Source: Pithys albifrons albifrons
Taxonomy: Eukaryota > Chordata > Aves > Passeriformes > Thamnophilidae
NCBI RefSeq assembly: GCF_047495875.1
Contig: NC_092486.1
Location: 2,899,259-2,963,258 of the forward strand
Reading direction: 5' to 3'
DNA length: 64,000 nt
The notes under the pieces were generated by a model. It searched no databases and had not been told where the DNA came from. It saw only the letters and a list, made by a program, of their open reading frames with translations. Every line of letters starts with the position of its first letter. The stretch's first letter is position 1. This document shows, one piece after another, positions 45,265 through 56,655 of the stretch. The position numbers were made by a program, and so were the translations under genes.

Positions 45265-46154
45265 CTAAAGATAGTCAGTGGATGCTGTTGCAACAGGAGC
45301 ATGTGAGACCTTCCAGATGTCCTTTGGGCACCCAATCTTGGACCCACCTGGACAAAAACCTGAATTATGGGAGACTTTCTGTGCTTCTTGGAGGAGTCAA
45401 TCCCACAATCACTGCCAAGGCTTTGTCCTGTGAGTCAGGACACCATCGTGTACTTTGGGCTCCTCAGCAGGACCTCCACTGGTCATCTGGTGCTCTTCAA
45501 CATCCAGAGAAGTGCCACAAGCAACAACCAGCTCTTCCAGGGGCTCTTCTGTGTGTCCCTGTGGTTTGTGGAAGGGACAATGTGTGAGATCTCCAGCTGA
45601 AGGCACAGCCAGTCCAAGGGGAACTGCATGTTCTGTCCAAAGGGAACTGCATGTTCTGTCCAAGAGGAACAAAGTGTGAGAGGAAATTGTTTCATCCTAT
45701 AGAATTCAGAGCTCCAAAATGTCATTCATTAAAGGCCCAGGCAGTGCCTGAAGACCTTTCAAACAAAGCTGTGAGAAGATTTGCCATTTTTAATTTGTCC
45801 AGTTGCCTGGGCTGAGGATTAAAGGGACTTCCCTCCCTCCCTCAGGACTTGCTTTGGGTTTACAGAGTCAACATCCTCTCTGCAGATGGGATGGGAAGGA
45901 CAGGGGTCCAATCTGGGTGATTTCCTTTAATAAAACATCTCTATTTTAGAGTTAGCTCTGAAAACACCATTTTTAACCCCCACAGCAGCTGAGGAGCCAC
46001 AGGCAGGTGATCCAAACAGGCAGGAATATGAAATCCAGACACCCCAGTGGAAAATTCCAGGGATTTGGGGCTGCAGAACCAGTTTATTCCTCTGGAATTC
46101 TTGTTTGCTCTCCTTCCATGCAGCCACCAAGGTGACCAGAGGGATGAGCAGCTC
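45265..46154. other. Single-copy spacer
   Basis: A 78-codon frame at 45367-45600 has no recognisable similarity. A short repeat of CATGTTCTGTCCAA occurs at about 45627-45665. Confidence 0.5.
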
Positions 46155-46293
46155 TGGGAGGGAGGGAGGGAGGGAGGGAGGGAGGGAGGGAGGGAGGGAG
46201 GGAGGGAGGGAGGGAGGGAGGGAGGGAGGGAGGGAGGGAGGGAGGGAGGGAGGGAGGGAGGGAGGGAGGGAGGGAGGGAGGGAGGGAGGGAGA
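46155..46293. repeat. (GGGA)n tetranucleotide, about 34 perfect units
   Basis: Uninterrupted purine tract of about 137 bp, able to form quadruplex or triplex structures. It directly abuts the truncated 5' end of a plus-strand CR1. Confidence 0.98.
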
Positions 46294-46885
46294 GTTGGGA
46301 TTGCTCAGCCTGGAGAAGAGAAGGTTTGGGGTGACTGAACTGGCCTTGCAGGACCTGAAGAAGCCACAAGGAAGATGGAGAGAGACTATTGACAAAGACC
46401 TGGAGTGACAGGACAAAGGGAACAGCTTCAAACTACCAGAGGGTGGGTTTAGATGGGATATTGGGAAGGAATTCCTGCCTGGGAGGGTGTGCAGGGATGG
46501 GATGGGATTCCCAGAGAAGCTGTGGCTGCTCCATCGCTGGAAGAGTCCAAGGCCAGGTTGGAGCAACCTGAGATAGTGAAAGGTGTCCCTACCCATGGCA
46601 GGGGTGGCACAGGATGGGCTTTAATGTCCCTTCCCACCCAGACCATTCCATGATTCCATGTGCTGGTTGAGATGGGATATTGGGAAGGAATTCCTGGCTG
46701 TGAGGGTGGGCAGGGCTGGGATGGAATTCCCAGAGAAACTGTGGCTGTTCCATCCCTGGGAGGGTCCAAGGTTAGGCTGGAGCCCCCTGGGACAGTGAGA
46801 GGTGTCCCTGCCCATGGCAGGGGTGGCACTGGATGGGCTTTAAGGTCCTTCCCAACCCAAACCATTCCCTGATTCCTGTGTGAGT
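46294..46885 (+). mobile_element. Two head-to-tail CR1 3' ends, plus strand
   Basis: The first runs from AGTTGGGATTGCTCAGCCTG to CCAGACCATTCCATGATTCC at about 46655. The second starts ATGTGCTGGTTGAGATGGGA and ends CAAACCATTCCCTGATTCC at about 46877. The linker between them is the same as at 25.2, 52.62 and 52.84 kb. Confidence 0.86.
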
Positions 46886-48695
46886 CACCCATTCCTTGTG
46901 CAGAGGAAGGGTGGAGGTGACCCTGTGCTGAAGGACTCAGGGCTGGTGTCACTCATGTGAGACCCCTCTGCAAAGGCCATAATGGTACCACTAAAGCGTG
47001 ATCTGCTCTGCTGGTGGGGAATGATGGGCCTTGGACCATCTCCATAACTTTGCTCTTAATGCTTGTTCATTTTCTGAGCCTGGGCTGAACCTGAAACCAC
47101 AAATCCTCCCTGACTGTTCCCATTTCCTCTGTTATCCAGGACTGGTTGAACTCCTCAATATCCCCCTTGATGCACAACACGTTATCAAGAGGAGAAGGGG
47201 AAAGAAAACCTCCCCATGTCTGGGATGAACTTCTCAGCCTGGCTGCTGCTTAAACACAGAGCCTGGGAAAGCTCCACCTGGCACTGGAGCCTCTGGTGCA
47301 GATAAATGGCAGCTCATTCCTGGCAGACCTGGAGTTCCTGTGCTCCTGCAGAACATCCTCTCCATGGCCTGAAACACCTCACTGGAGGTTGGAGCTCAAG
47401 AGTTTCATCTTGAGAACATCAAACACATCATTAAGTCCCTTTCCACTGCAGGACCAGGAGTTGTGGGGTCAAAGTGCTGGAGATACAGGGAGTTATGGGA
47501 ATTCTGCTGAGCCCCTCCAGTGGCACTGCCTCTGGATCCAGGAGGAGAATTGGTGCCCATTTTATGTCCAGATGTCACAGCATATTAAAAACTGGAATTA
47601 ATGGAGCACCAGGTCAGCCAGTTCTCGGTCACCGTGACCCGTGGCCTTTGGAAACTATTTTTGTGGGTCACATTTTCCTTTGCCCACCACTCTGTGGGAT
47701 GTGAGGCTGGTCTGGTGTCTCCAGCCCACTTCAGTTTGTGTCTGGCTCTCTCTGTCCAACAATCCAGATGTTTTCAGAGCCATTTTAGAGAAGCCCAAAC
47801 CAAACAAACACACCATTGTAACCCTTTGGGTTAAATATTCCCAGAGTGTTATTAAGACTAATGAGTGGGATTTTTTCCCTTTTTAATGAACAGCAAATTC
47901 ACCCAGACTCAGAGCAGGGGTGGAGAACCACAGTCACAACCCAGCTGGATCCCCGAGCCCCTTCCCCAGGGCTCATCCCACAGCTGAGGGAAGACCCAAA
48001 CCCACCCCACCAAGCCCTGAGTGAGCAGCCCAGAGAAGACACAACATCCCTCCCCTCCATCCCCTTCCCACCACCCCCAAATGGAGTGGAACTTTAAAAC
48101 AAGCATTGGAAATACCAAGTGGGTTTTTTTAATGGGAAAAAATGAACCAAGAGGTCTTACATTCTCTGGGCTGTTGTTGTTTATAATCCCAGGAACGTCA
48201 TCGTGTAATGCCTCGCCCACTTCTCTTGCCACAGGATTATTCATCCCAGGAGTGGGGAGGGATGGGAGGGAAAGAGGCTTCTGAGATTGTTGTTTCGTAA
48301 CCTCTTTCCTATTTTTCAAAGAGATACAACCCAGAAACAAACAGTGTGGGTTTAACTGGGCCCAACATCACCTCAATGCCTTTGTGTGCCGTGACATCAC
48401 CCTGGGCTGTGCTGCCAAGGGCACAGCTCTGCCAGGGTGCTGGCATCTCCCTGCCCTCTCCAGCCAAGCTGGGCAGGGACCAGGATGTCCTCCATCATGT
48501 TCCCAGGGTTGTGGTTTAACCAGGACACCCAGTTCTGGATTGGTTTGCACTGCTTGGGGCTGAAGCTGCAAGAGCCAAGATCACCCTGTGCTTGACTGGT
48601 TTGGGTTTATGGGAAAGAGGAGGAAAGTGGATCAGTCCTTTTAAAGGATGGGTTAGAGAGACCCAGAAATGGAGCAGGAGATTCAGGCAACTCTT
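46886..48695. other. Single-copy non-coding region
   Basis: No array, transposon or recognisable exon. Open frames are short (up to about 143 codons on the minus strand at 47909-48340) and unfamiliar. Confidence 0.5.
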
Positions 48696-48955
48696 GAGGT
48701 GAAGGTTTCTGAGTGTCTGACATGTCCAGAGTTTGTGCCAGGTACTTTGGATATTAGAGGGACAACCCTCACTGCAAGAGTGGCCAAGCACTGGAGCAGA
48801 GAGTGGTGGAGTCCCCAGCCCTGGAAATGTCCCAAACCTGAGTGTCCCTGACACTTTGGGACATGGTTTAATGGATGGGATTCAGTCAAAGCTTAGACCT
48901 GGTGACCTTGGGGGTCTTTTCCCCCCTGAGGAACTGTGATATTGTGGTTCTTAGG
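48696..48955 (+). mobile_element. CR1 3' fragment, old and diverged
   Basis: TGGCCAAGCACTGGAGCAGA, GTGGTGGAGTCCCCAGCCCT and GACCTTGGGGGTCTTTTCCC follow CR1 3' UTR order. The very end (TGTGATATTGTGGTTC) is a degraded octamer tail. Confidence 0.6.
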
Positions 48956-50385
48956 GAAGGCTTTGCTGTCCTGGCCTACCAGGACAACCCAGGGGGGGCT
49001 CAAAACTACAACAATTAAGAGTCTTGCCATCCTCACATTGCTCTGTTGGCTGCCCAAATTCCAGGTCTGGTTTCCAAGTATCCCCTTGGCCAACACAAAA
49101 GTTGTTGCTACCAATTCTGAGCCACAGGACACGAGAGAAACCCAAAGGGAGATGAAACACCTTCCACCACAAACCTGGAATGTGACAACATTGAATCCAA
49201 TCCTCAGCCTTCAGTTGTTGCCCTGTGTCTCACCCAGGCCCCAGAGTGGAAGAGAACACCTTAAACCACAGAAATAGAGTGAGATTTCCCAAACAACTTG
49301 AAGAAAAACCAGTGAGTAGAAATCAGTTGCTGGAAAGTTCCCTGGGGTCAATGGTGAGTTGCTTTGAAGTCAAACACACACACAGAGGATCATTTACCAG
49401 CACTTTATTTAGGAACTTGTACATAGCAAAGCACCAAACTGCTCAAAATACACCTATTCCACTGTTAATTGCTTATAAACACCTCTCAGAGCTGCCAGGG
49501 CAAAGCAAACCCCCTGAGCACCCAGACAAGGGGGCGAGGTGGGCATGACGTGGCACAGCAGCCAGGCTGGTGACATGAAGTCACACAGCTAATGAGTTGC
49601 AGGCTCATTAATGCAGCTCTTTCCCATGAGTGTCTTTCCATTGAGAAACTCCCCTTGTGGCTGCATTTCCAGCCCCAGGAGCCTTCCAACCACCACCCTG
49701 TGAGGGGCTGCAGAGCCAACTGTCCCTCACTTCAGGGGCATGGCTTGGTCTGGGCTTTGATACCCTCCCTGAGGGACAGCAGTGGGACCATTCCCAGAAA
49801 TTTGAGGGTGTCCTGAAAAGAATAATCCCCCATTTTAGTGAGCTGGGAGGGCTTTCCACCCCTGCAGCCCTTGTGAGTTACTCCAGAGTGTCTCCTGCTT
49901 CAGGCACTCTGTGCTCCTGCAGCTCTTCCCCACCTGGTGATTCTCAACAGCAGCACCCAGTTATCTGCTCTGGGGTGGATGTCTTGGGTTTAAATGTCTC
50001 CTTCAATCACACCAACATCCCCCCTGGGATAAGAACTCAGTGCTGTGTGTGTGCCCTGCAAGGGATGGGGTGTGATGTCTCCAGTGATACAGAACAGCCA
50101 CGGCTCTGGCGTGCTCTGCCCCAGCCAGACGTGATTGCAGCTTCATTAGTGGGCAAGGAAGAGGCAGAAGGAGCTAATTAAGGCAATCTGGAACAAATTG
50201 TCCCCAGAGGAGCTGCTGCTGTGACGGTGATTTATGCCAGCCTGCTGGAGCTCATCAAAGGGTTTGGGGTTATTGAGTTAAAAGCTCCTAAAGGTGCATT
50301 TTCACCTCCCCATGATAAGGAGATGGGGGCTCTGAGCAATCCCCAGACTGAAGGAGTAGAGATAAACTCTCCTGGCTCTGCAGTT
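48956..50385. other. Single-copy region, no recognised gene
   Basis: Holds a 174-codon open frame at 49657-50181 (plus) without any familiar domain, and a short (CA)n at about 49374-49384. Confidence 0.45.
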
Positions 50386-50387
50386 CA

Positions 50388-50452
50388 GTGGGATATGATG
50401 GACTGGATGATCTCAAAGGTCTTTTCCAGCCTAATTGAGTCTGTGGTTCTGG
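50388..50452 (+). mobile_element. Possible short CR1 terminus
   Basis: TGGACTGGATGATCTCAAAG, GTCTTTTCCAGCCTAATTGA and GTCTGTGGTTCT match the last 60 bp of CR1 in order. Confidence 0.5.
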
Positions 50453-50581
50453 CAGGCTGGGATTGACATCCTGCACTTCTCTGGCTTTCACTGGGCTGTG
50501 CTGGGAGTTGCTGAGTTGGGCAGGGAGGGCAGGACACACAGCACTGGGGACACTGGGTGCAAACTGGGGCTCCCTTATTTC

Positions 50582-51407
50582 ATAGAATCATAGAATTATA
50601 GAATTGATTGGGTTGGAAAAGACCTCCAAGATCATCAAGTCCAACCCTTGATCCAACCCCACTGGGATCACCAGCCCAGGGCACAGAGTGCCCTGGGCTG
50701 GTGATCCCAGTGGGGTTGGATCAAGATGTGGTGGATTCTCACAGTAGGGTTGGATCAAGATGTGGTGGATTCTCCCTCAGTGCCACATCCATAGAATCAC
50801 AGAATCATAGAATGGATTGGGTTGGAAAAGCCCTCCCAGATCACCAAGTCCAACCCTTGGTCCAACTCCAGTCCCTTTACCAGATCATGGCACTCAGTGC
50901 CACGGCCAAGCTCAGTTTCAAACCCTCCAGGGATGGGGAATCCACCCCCTCTCTGGGCAGCCCATTCCAATCCCTGAGCACTCTCTCTGCAAAGAATTTC
51001 TTTCTGCTCTCCAGCTTCAATTTCCCCTGGCAGAGCTTGAGCCCATCGTGCCCCCTTGTCCTATTGCTGAGTGCCTGGGAGAAGAGACCAACCCCCAGCT
51101 GGCCACAACTTCCCTTCAGGGAGTTCCAGACAGTGCTGAGGTCACCTCTGAGCCTCCTCTTCTCCAGGCTGAACACCCCCAGCTCCCTCAGCCTCTCCCC
51201 ACAGCACTTGTGCTCCAGTCCCTTCTCCAGCCTCGTTGCTCATCAAGTCCAACCCTTGGTCCAACTCCAGTCCCTTTACCAGATCATGGCACTCAGTGCC
51301 ACGGCCAAGCTCAGGTTCAAACCCTCCAGGGATGGGGAATCCACCCCCTCTCTGGGCAGCCCATTCCAATCCCCGAGCACTCTCTCTGCAAAGAAGTTTT
51401 TTCCACC
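50582..51407 (-). mobile_element. CR1 with hairpin tail, normal 3' end and a second partial copy
   Basis: Three parts in order on the plus strand. A hairpin-bearing tail (50582-50790) starts ATAGAATCATAGAATTATAG. Then a standard young 3' end (about 50792-51240) starts CATAGAATCACAGAATCATA. Finally GTTGCTCATCAAGTCCAACC at about 51236 restarts the 3' UTR from an internal point and runs to about 51400. The junction before the second part equals those at 8.48 and 15.48 kb. Confidence 0.87.
50648..50724. repeat. Perfect inverted repeat: 37-bp arms, 3-base loop
   Basis: Left arm 50648-50684 begins TTGATCCAACCCCACTGGGA; right arm 50688-50724 is its exact complement; loop AGA. It differs from the 8349-8425 hairpin at one position in each arm (G/T and the paired C/A), so the change is compensated and pairing is kept. 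Confidence 0.95.
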
Positions 51408-52340
51408 AGGGATCTTTCCTTGGGCTCCAGCACTAAATCTCAGTGTGAAGGTGCTTGATTTGCTTTGCTCTCATGTGAGAGAGGGAAATATTGGGTGTAG
51501 AAAGAAGCTCTGCCCTCTAATAAATGTTCTCTAACTGGGAGGCCACAGCTCTGGTTTCCTTAGGAGTTCAATGCTTGGTTTCTTCTCTGGGACAAAAAAA
51601 GCAGCAGCTCATAAACTGATGATTTTAAATGAAAAAAAAAAAAGGAATAAAACCACCTGACTCTTTGAATTTCTTCTACAACTTTCCTGTGTTGTCACCC
51701 AGGGGAAAAAACCACCTGAATTCAACTTGGCATCTCCCACAATGATTTCCAAGAGAACTGAAACAGAGAGACTGTTGACAAGGGGTGGAGGGAATCAGTG
51801 AAATGGAATCAGTGAAATGGAATCAGTGAAATGAAATCACTGTTTCAACTCTTCAGCTTTAAGGAGTTGCCCCAACACTTGGTCTGTGTCAGGGAAAGAT
51901 CCTTTTCCACTCGGTTGTGTTGGCAAAGGAAGGTGGTCGTTGTCTTGGATTTAAACACTCAGACTAACCAGGAGCTGCTTCTCCTTTTCCCTTCTGCCAG
52001 GAATCCCAACTAGGAGCATTCAGCCTGAGGAGGGTTGGAGGGATCCTGGGATCATGGACTGGAATCTGGGACAACACCTGGCAAGGTCTGAAGGGTGAGT
52101 TGGAGATCTCCCCTGGACAACTCTCAACAAATGGCTTTGGATCTCCAAAGCCCATCAATTTTATATAATTTGATGGTTGTTGCTTCTATCACTCCTCCTA
52201 AACCAGATGACAATGTTGTGCTGAACTCTTGGAACTTCTTCTACAACTTTCCTGTGTGTTGTCACCCTGGGGAAAAAACCACCTGAATTCAACTTGGCAT
52301 CTCCCACAGGGATTTCCAAGAGAACTGAAACAGAGAGACT
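51408..52340. other. Single-copy region with two short repeats
   Basis: Holds an A-run near 51632-51643, a 14-bp repeat of GGAATCAGTGAAAT (about 51793-51836, three to four copies) and the left member of the duplication described at 51670-51795. Confidence 0.55.
51670..51795. repeat. Left copy of a dispersed duplication (partner 52236-52352)
   Basis: CTTCTACAACTTTCCTGTGT through CACCTGAATTCAACTTGGCA to ACAGAGAGACTGTTGACAAG is repeated about 565 bp downstream with a few changes. In the second copy it joins directly to a CR1 tail. Confidence 0.9.
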
Positions 52341-53056
52341 GTTGGCGAGGGATGGAGGGACAGGACACAGGGAATGGCTTCCCACTGCCAGAGGGCAGGG
52401 ATTGGTGGGATATTGGGAAGGAATTGTTGGCTGTGAGAGTGGGCAGGAACTGGGATGGAATTCCCAGAGAAGCTGTGGCTGCTCCATCCCTGGGAGGGCC
52501 CAATCCCAGCTTGGAGCAGCCTGGGACAGTGGAAGGTGTCCCTGCCCATGGCAAGGGTGGCACTGGATGACTTTAAGGTCCCTCCCAACCCAAAACCATC
52601 CCATGATAATAATTCCATGTGCTGGTTTAGATGGGATATTGGGAAGAAATTCTTCCTGGGAGGGTGGGGAGGGGCTGGGATGGAATTCCCAGACAAGCTG
52701 TGGCTGCCCCATCCCTGGGAGTGTCCAAGGCCAGGCTGGAGTGACCTGGGACAGTGGAAGGTGTCCCTGCCCATGGCAAGGGTGGCACTGGATGATTTTA
52801 AGGTCCCTCCCAACCCAAAACCATCCCATGATAATAATTCCATGTGCTGGTTTAGATGGGATATAGGGAAGAAATTCTTCCTGGGAGGGTGGGGAGGGGC
52901 TGGGATGGAATTCCCAGAGGAGCTGTGGCTGCCCCATCCCTGGGAGTGTCCAAGGCCAGGCTGGAGTGACCTGGGACAGTGGAAGGTGTCCCTGCCCATG
53001 GCAAGGGTGGCACTGGGTGGTTTTAAGGTCCCTCCATCCCAAACCATCCCATGATA
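52341..53056 (+). mobile_element. Three tandem CR1 3' ends, plus strand
   Basis: Unit ends fall at about 52612, 52837 and 53056 (each CCAAAACCATCCCATGATAA-like). The second and third units are 225 bp long and almost identical, and both begin CATGTGCTGGTTTAGATGGG. The first unit is more diverged and has extra 5' sequence (GGGACAGGACACAGGGAATG). Confidence 0.88.
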
Positions 53057-53640
53057 ATAATAATAAGAAGAACCACCATCACAAGAACCTTTCCAGGAAA
53101 AGAAACCCCTCAACTTTGTTGCCCAAGGTCTCCAAATGATCTCCAGCTTGCTGGGAAGGAACTTTAACAGCTTCACTGGTGACTTCTCTCCTGCCTCTGA
53201 GATTTGAGCACTGAAGGATCCACAGGCAGGTCTGAGACTTGAGTGTGCAAATTCCCACTGAAATTCCCCAATTCAGAGGAATGAGTTAATTTGCTTTTTC
53301 CTTCTGGTGCCACTTGGAGCATCACATGACAAGGCACATCTGCTCAGTGACTCATGGCCAGGGAACATCCCATGCGTGTGAGCACCACAACTGCCTCACA
53401 CTCAACCCTGCCCAAGGTTTCTCCAGGGCTGGTTAAGCAAGAAATAAAAGGGCACAAATTCATCCCAGGGAAGGACTTTGAGTCAGCTCTGCAAGCAACA
53501 TTTTGGCTTGGAAATACATCCAAGATCCAAATATTCCTAAGGAGTGGGTGTTCCTGCTGCCAGTGCTGGAGACTGGGATTCTCCAACCTCTGTCCTCTGT
53601 GTCTCAGCTCTCACCTGGGAGAACCCCTGAGAGGAGGATG
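53057..53640. other. Single-copy spacer
   Basis: A short (AAT)n at 53052-53066 trails the CR1 tail. Nothing else recognised. Confidence 0.5.
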
Positions 53641-53644
53641 GGAG

Positions 53645-53722
53645 GAAGACTTTGGAAGACTTTGGGAGACTTTGGGAGACTTTGGAAGACTTTGGGAGAC
53701 TTTGGGAGACTTTGGAAGACTA
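53645..53722. repeat. 10-bp repeat with a 30-bp higher-order pattern
   Basis: Units TTTGGAAGAC (A) and TTTGGGAGAC (B) follow the order A B B A B B A, so a 30-bp block was duplicated. Confidence 0.93.
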
Positions 53723-53854
53723 AATGCCTCAAGATTTGGCTTTCAGTGAAGATGCCAAGGCTTGGAAAGCAGCTGTGAGGAGCACACTGATGGCCCCCTT
53801 GAGCTGAGCCCAGGGGATCCCACAGGGCAAGAGCAGGGTAGAGAAAGGGGCCAT

Positions 53855-54080
53855 TATTAAGGGTGGAAAAGACCTCCAGGCTCTGATCAAAGCCCACCAT
53901 ACCATGAAATGCAATGGCCACTCGATTTTTGAACCCTCCCAGGGCTGGGGACTCCACCACAACCCTGGGGAGTCTGTTCCAGTGATTAATCACTCTTTCA
54001 ATGACAAAATTTTCCCTCATGTCCAACCTGACCCTCCCATGGCACCACTCCAGGCCATTCCCCTTGTCCTATCAAACCTG
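53855..54080 (-). mobile_element. CR1 3' fragment, older
   Basis: GGGTGGAAAAGACCTCCAGG, CCCTCCCAGGGCTGGGGACT, TTTCCCTCATGTCCAACCTG and CCATTCCCCTTGTCCTATCA occur in CR1 order, with more divergence than the young copies. Confidence 0.72.
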
Positions 54081-54305
54081 CTGGTTGAGGTGCCAAGAAA
54101 ACAGCAGGAATTTACCCTTTACAAACTCTGTAGGACCTGTGGGATGTCCCCACAGGCCACCAAGCACCCACTGCAGGGGCTGGCACTGGGTCTGTGCCAC
54201 CTGGGACTGTCAGCTCAGAGCTGCAGGTCTCAGGGCTCAATAAACTCAGACAGGAGCAGTCCTGGCAACCCCCAGAAATTCGGGATCATTTCAAGCAGTT
54301 GTGAA

Positions 54306-54770
54306 TGTCCCAGCTGAGCAGGTGGACCCAGTTTGTCCCAGTGTGGGTGTGCCCAAAGCTGGGCATTCCAAACCCTCTGGGCCATTGCCCAGCAACTGTT
54401 CCCAAGGGCCCATTGGCAGCAGCTGCCCAGGGCACAGCTGAGCCCTCAGGCTGGGAGCTGGCTGGGAAAGAAGCCTGGCAGAGGAGCTGGGAGAACTGCC
54501 CTGCAGGGACTCCTTGGCACCTCCACACCCACCTGAGGGCTCAGCTCTGCTCAGGGGCCAGCAACGAGTCCAAAATCCCCCCTGAGTGCCAGAGTCAGAT
54601 CCCCCAGGGTGGAACTCCCTGCCCTGGGGGAGGCACTGGGGGCTCCCACCCAAACCTCAGGGGAGACAATCTTGGCCTTTGGGCACCTCTGGCACCACTC
54701 CTGGCATCCAGAGCAGGAGCAGACCCTGCACAGGAGGAGCCCCCCACTCTCCACCAGACTGTTCCCAATC
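54306..54770 (+). mobile_element. LTR-like repeat, copy 3, right end missing
   Basis: Starts TGTCCCAGCTGAGCAGG at 54306 and matches 43017-43500 closely until CCAGACT at about 54770, where similarity stops. About 250 bp, including the ATTAAA end, are absent. Confidence 0.7.
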
Positions 54771-55317
54771 CAGCTGTTCCCACCCATGTGAGGTGTTAAA
54801 GCAGAGGAGTCTGGGACTGGTGGAATTCTCTTTTGAAACTTTCTTCTCTCCTTTTCTTGTACAAACTTGGCTTTTCAGAACTAAATTGAAACAGCAAGGC
54901 CAGTTCTATCTGTAAACAAACAGCGTCAACTTTCTGCCAGAAAATAATAATAATAATCCTAATCAAAAACTGGAAAAGGAGCAGCTTTTGATGCAAAGTC
55001 AGAATTTTTCCATGGGAAAACCTCCAAATTCCATGGCAGGATATGTCAGCATTTTAGATGAGTAAAAGAGATACAGGCAAGGTTTAAACCAGCTCAGACT
55101 GGTACCAGTAAGAGTCCAGTAGGGGCTGTATCAGCTCAGCATTGGGGCCTCTGCCCATGTTTACAGCAGGAATCAGCTCCATGCACGAGCTCCTATTAAA
55201 GCCACATTGGCCAATGGCTCTGCTCCATCTGCTCCTTTCCTCTGGCCAATGTCTGCCCCAAAACGTGGAGGAACTCAGAAATCCAAGCAGTTATTCATGT
55301 GCCATCCTGCCTTCAGG
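54771..55317. other. Single-copy spacer
   Basis: A short (AAT)n near 54943-54956. Nothing else recognised. Confidence 0.5.
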
Positions 55318-55412
55318 GTCAGGTATGCCCAGGGGGAGGTGTCTGTGCCCATGGCAGGGGGTGGCATGGGAGGGGCTTTAAGGTCCTTCCACCCCAAACC
55401 GTTCCAGGAGTT
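55318..55412 (+). mobile_element. CR1 3' tail fragment, plus strand
   Basis: GGTGTCTGTGCCCATGGCAG, GGGGCTTTAAGGTCCTTCCA and CCCAAACCGTTCCAGGAG match the CR1 end without its octamers. Confidence 0.7.
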
Positions 55413-55831
55413 GGTGTTTTATGGAGCCAATGAAGAAAACACACAGCTTTTACCCCTTTGGGGAGCTTCATTCTGTCCCCAACCTCTTCTCTGCAGCTTC
55501 TCCAGCACAGAGAGTCAGCAAAGAGCTGCCCACAGGTCTCCTGTGGGTCATTCCAAGGAGCAGCCACGGCCTCTGTCCTGGAGAAGCTGAACTTGTTGGA
55601 TTTGCAGACCCTTGAGGAGCAAAAGCTGCGAGTTGGTCCCAGAGCATCACCTGCAGCTGCTCCCAACCCTGGGGGCTCTCTAGGGGATCTCAGCTGGTGC
55701 AAAGCCAGACCCACCTCCCCAGGGAGCCTCCCCAGAGCTGCTTCCAGGAGTTTCTGGGCAGGGAAGTTCTGCCTGGAGCACCCCCAAAACTGGGGGCTCA
55801 GCCCATTGGGATCAGTGGCACTGAATCCCAG
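55413..55831. other. Single-copy spacer
   Basis: Nothing recognised. Confidence 0.5.
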
Positions 55832-56655
55832 AGTGGGGTGGGTTGGGAGGGACCTTTCAGTCGTTTAATCATTTAATTCCAGCCCCTACCATGGGCAGGG
55901 ACACCTCCTACTGACCCAGGGACGCCTCCCACTGTCCCAGGTGGGTCCAGCCTGGCCTTGGACACTCCCAGGGATGGAACAGCCACAGCTTCTCTGGGAA
56001 TTCCATCCCAGCCCCTCCCCACCCTCACAACCAGGAATTCCTTCCCAATATCCCACCTATCCCTGCCCTCTGGCAGTGGGAAGCCATTCCCTGTGTCCTG
56101 TCCCTCCATCCCTTATCCCAAGTCCCTCTCCAGCTCTTGGAGCCCCTTTAAGCCCTGGAAGGGGCTCTCAGGTCTCTCTGGGAATCCCATCCCATCCCTC
56201 CCCACCCTCCCAGCCAACAATTCCTTCCCAATATCCCACCTCACCCCAGTCCCTGCCAGTTGAAATCCATCCCAGTGCCAGTTGAACCCCAAGTCTTTCA
56301 GCTGCCTCTGGGCTGGAGCTGAGGAGGGGATGAGAGCCCCAGAGCTGCTGGTGGGACGGAGCTGGAGCTGCCAGGGATGGGCAGGAGCCCTGGAATGGGC
56401 TGGGATGGAGGGACCTTGAAGGTCACCCAGTGCCACCCCTGCCCTGGGCAGGGACACCTCCCACTGTCCCAGGGACACCTCCCACTGTCCCAGGGGCCTC
56501 CAGCCTGGCCTTGGACACTCCCAGGGATGGGGCAGCCACAGCTTCTCTGGGAATTCCATCCCATCCCTGACCACCCTCCTGGAATAATCCCTTCCCAATA
56601 TCCCATTCCAATATCCCATCTCAACCCACTCCCCGCCAGTTGAAATCCATTCCAG
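55832..56655 (-). mobile_element. Cluster of CR1 3' ends with a shared non-CR1 segment
   Basis: A CR1 tail starts near 55834 (CAGAGTGGGGTGGGTTGGGAGG) and runs to about 56190; another starts at about 56391 (GGAATGGGCTGGGATGGAGG). The stretch between, with GCCAGTTGAAATCCATCCCA and GCTGGTGGGACGGAGCTGG, also occurs at 24.84-24.98 kb. Its first part (CCGCCAGTTGAAATCCATTC) recurs at about 56633. Confidence 0.8.

Noticed and set aside
46047..46334. Glycine/arginine-rich ORF (GREGGREGG)
   Set aside because: It is the (GGGA)n microsatellite translated.
49657..50181. 174-codon plus-strand ORF
   Set aside because: No recognisable domain, no splice-bounded exon and no repeat of codon pattern. Frames of this size are expected a few times by chance in the window.
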